Positions 61,466 through 64,000 of a DNA stretch of 64,000 nt are shown here, in pieces. The notes under the pieces are model-generated. The model searched no databases, was not told the origin of the DNA, and was given only the letters and a program-made list of their open reading frames with translations. This stretch comes from Adiantum capillus-veneris (lineage: Eukaryota > Streptophyta > Polypodiopsida > Polypodiales > Pteridaceae). How positions within the stretch are numbered: the stretch's first letter is position 1; every line of letters begins with the position of its first letter. The position numbers and the translations under genes were made by a program. The stretch lies in contig CM043947.1 in NCBI GenBank assembly GCA_014529385.2, positions 120,230,891 to 120,294,890 on the forward strand. Direction: 5' to 3'.

Positions 61466-63847
61466 TGCTTTCGTCTTGAATCCCTCGTTGTACCTATTCA
61501 GTGATAGATCTAATTGCTTGCCTCAATGCTAATAAAAATTATTAGCACCCTTGTGTCGGTCTTTTTTCGCTTGAGGTTCTTCAGCTATTGTGGATGCCTT
61601 AATCTCTGAGTTTTCTGAATTGGGCTTTGCTTGAACTTCTTAGCTCCCTTGCTTGCCAAGACTGATACTGTCTTGTCTGGCTGCTTTCTTTTCCTACAGC
61701 TTTTTAGCAGGCCTCGATCTAGTGGAAGCACTGTGATAAGTTATGCAACTTACCACTATACTGCAACGACTGCTCCCTTTGTAGTGATTCTTGAGTCGAG
61801 CTAACCTGTGTTCACTTTAGCACACAATCTACAAAATTCTATTTAGCTGGCAAACTTTTTCACAATGAATGCATAAATCCTTGATGTACCTTTAATGGCC
61901 ACACTTGTTCCTTGAGCACCCTCCAGCGGGTGACCAATGGTTTTCCCAAAAGATAATTTCAATCTGCTAACTTAGTAGTCTTCAAAACCGTGACCGTTTA
62001 CTCACAATTCTTTCGAACTGTCGGTTTTAGACACCCCTGACTTCCGGATGCATTTTGAGGCCTTAAAAGACGTTTTTTTCAAAGTTGAACTAAATGGTTG
62101 CCGTAGGCATGCATTTAGTTCAAGTTCTGCTCTAAGATCTGTAGAGTCGCTCTCAAGCTACGTTTTGATATAAAAACTTTTCATTCCGATACCGTTTGTG
62201 AAAGTTATGGCCAAAACAGTGAAATGCAGTTTAGAATGGAAGAAGATTTGGGATCTTTGTGACACTGTGAACACTTCTGTATGGTCAAAATTTCAGCTGG
62301 ACCCTAAAACTGGCCTGGAGACATCCTACGCGTAGGATGTCTATATGCTCAGAATTTAACAAAATTTGGTCCAGAGACTCCCCTTAAGTCCAGCAACACA
62401 ATGGTATGCTCAGAATTTCCTTTGGACCTAAAAATGGCCTTGAGACATCCTACACGTAGGATGTCTTTTTGCTCAGAATGACTTGAAAATTTCACCCCAG
62501 ATTCTCCTTAAGGTGTTGATCACTGTGGTATGCTCAGAATTTTGTTTAGAGTTCAAAATCACACAGAAGACATCCTACGCGTAGGATGTCTTTTTGGCCT
62601 GTTTGACCCCAGACTTGTCCCACAACTTCCCCTTGATGTCAGTAACCCAGTGGTATGCTTAGATTTGAGTTTGGATCTCAAAAGACCCAAATTTTAGCTG
62701 TTCTTGCCTTTTTCAGTCAAAAGTGTTAAAGTCCGCTTTGAACCCAATTTTCTCACCCAAATGAGGTGAAACCTCTTTCGGTCACTCAATACAACATTTA
62801 GAACATGCCTATGGACTCATTCTATGGTTTGGTCTCAAAATTAGGCCTTGGACACAATTTGGGTAGGATCTTGACAATTCTTGTCTTTTGGCTTTGATCT
62901 GTCAAAATTTGGTCAAATTTTCACTTTCTAGGTGAAAATAGGGTAAAACCTACCTTCTAAACACACTGGTAACCTCAGATTTTCAAAAAAAATGCCCAGA
63001 TCACCCTATAGACATCCTACGCGTAGGATGTCTACTGCTAATTTTGTCAGACTGAAGTGTCCTTGATGCTTCCTTATGCTCTCAGCAAGTGCAAGTATGC
63101 TTTACAATTGCAAAAACATGCAAAGATCACTCAATTAAAGCCTTTTCTGAAATTTTACGTTTTCTGACTCCGCCTTTTGGCTTTTGGTCAACAAAATTAG
63201 GGAAAAACACCCAAGTCAATATGTTACTAGGGTAAAACCTACCCTCTGAACCCAGTGGTGCAGTCAAAATTTTCAAATTTGGTCTCCAAAACCCCCTTGA
63301 GACATCCTACGCGTAGGATGTCTATGTTTACAGAATTGCAGGTTTTCTTCACAGAACCCTTGCAATTGCTCTTTTATATGCACAGCATCAGTCAGTCATA
63401 CAAAAATATCCACAAAAGCTTGTTTAATGCATTTTTACCCTCAAAAGCACACTTTTCCGTGATTTCAAATGCAATCAAGTACTTTAGCAAAGAATTCAGT
63501 GTTGAATAGCTCTAGATCAGAATCAGATCACTTACCTAAAGCTACTCCTACAAATCATATGGGGTTTTGCATCAATGAGTAGAAAAACGCTTCACTACCA
63601 CACACGGACTAGTAAACGCTTTTATCACCTCACAAATCACTCGACCACCAACAACTACTCTAATCCACATATCCTAACTAAACCTATCTAGTCGCAGACC
63701 CTCGGCAAGACACACGCTTCCTGGCTATCCACTTGATCGCGGAATATCCTCTTTCGGATCCACTTAAGAAAAACGCTTTCTTTAGCCGAAACTAAATCAA
63801 GCAACCATCACACGAGTGTTAGTAGGAAACCTACTTAGGTCCTTGTG
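61466..63847 (-). other. Long untranslated leader of the large element
   Basis: About 2.4 kb lies between the primer-binding site and the first Gag start. The minus-strand frames are short. It holds the palindrome-bearing repeats (62280-63323) and recurring ATGGTATGCTCAGAATTT phrases. Its position matches that of packaging and dimerisation signals in other LTR elements and retroviruses. Confidence 0.7.
62280..63323. repeat. Five copies of a 24-bp palindrome in ~124-bp repeats
   Basis: The arm AGACATCCTACG followed at once by its reverse complement occurs at 62319-62342, 62443-62466 (one base changed in the centre), 62568-62591, 63010-63033 and 63300-63323. The first three are 124-125 bp apart, within a unit that also shares TATGCTCAGAATTT and CCCCTTAAG. 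Flanking sequence is more diverged than the palindromes. Confidence 0.95.
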
Positions 63848-63865
63848 TCCCCGGCAGCGGCGCCA
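63848..63865 (-). other. Primer-binding site of the large element
   Basis: Minus-strand TGGCGCCGCTGCCGGGGA starts one base after the 5' LTR. This is a typical plant Ty3-type priming site. Confidence 0.92.
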
Positions 63866-63866
63866 A

Positions 63867-64000
63867 TGTTGGACGGATACGCCGTGACGAACGTCAGCAT
63901 AGCGAGAACTCACCTAACATATAATGTCAACTGAGGACGAAGCTCGACCCGCAGGCGCGTGGAAGCAAGCAAAGAGTGTCAACCTCTACTCGACCGACTA
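63867..64000 (-). repeat. 5' LTR of the large element (cut by the window end)
   Basis: It repeats 55397-55530 with five mismatches in 134 bases. The remainder lies outside the window. Confidence 0.93.

Noticed and set aside
62280-63323. CRISPR array
   Set aside because: Repeats are perfect palindromes with irregular long spacing inside a eukaryotic LTR element leader; no cas genes and no uniform spacers.

Overview
The window is a land-plant nuclear region made almost entirely of decayed, nested transposable elements plus long CT/GA, AC/GT and AT microsatellites. I see no intact host gene. A plant source is supported by the retroelement types, TATA/CCAAT promoters inside LTRs, GT splice donors and a degenerate pentatricopeptide-repeat (PPR) gene. 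Penelope-like and HUH-nuclease-like remnants together with PPR sequence would fit a seed-free plant (fern or bryophyte) or a gymnosperm, but the species cannot be fixed from the sequence.

Layout. 1-2641: 3' part of a Ty1/copia element (polyprotein with stops, then a 716-bp LTR); a solo LTR of the same family lies inverted at 27064-27887 with a 5-bp target duplication. 3460-11085 (minus): two Ty3-like elements share one LTR (4944-6180); the upstream one has a duplicated protease block and no reverse transcriptase. 11085-15974: a fragment of a large LTR-like family, split by a 4.1-kb insertion (11269-15375) holding ~150-bp tandem repeats and a MAPKR exon. 15975-18027 (minus): a Penelope-like RT remnant. 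18449-21602 (plus): a Ty3 pol pseudogene split by a 682-bp TIR transposon. 21603-26572 (minus): the 5' half of a copia element, itself split by a 3.2-kb insertion (22953-26149) with its own tandem repeats and a CCAAT/TATA promoter. 28541-35111: LTR-like direct repeats around a decayed gag. 35954-36660: an HUH-endonuclease-like (Rep/Replitron-type) remnant. 37000-45640 (minus): a decayed PPR gene interrupted by a young full-length copia element (39016-44181). 45641-55396: non-coding, microsatellite-rich DNA with a promoter plus first exon at 53985-54389. 55397-64000 (minus): a very large LTR element with a gag/protease-like polyprotein but no visible polymerase, whose leader carries five copies of a 24-bp palindrome.

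Relations. Target duplications give a relative order for several insertions: the 3.2-kb element entered a copia copy, the 4.1-kb element entered an older member of the 3.2-kb family, the TIR transposon entered a Ty3 pol, and the young copia entered the PPR sequence. The young copia has LTRs that differ at 3 of 227 sites and one unbroken reading frame interrupted only by five UAG codons. All family assignments were made by eye from motifs; no database search was run.
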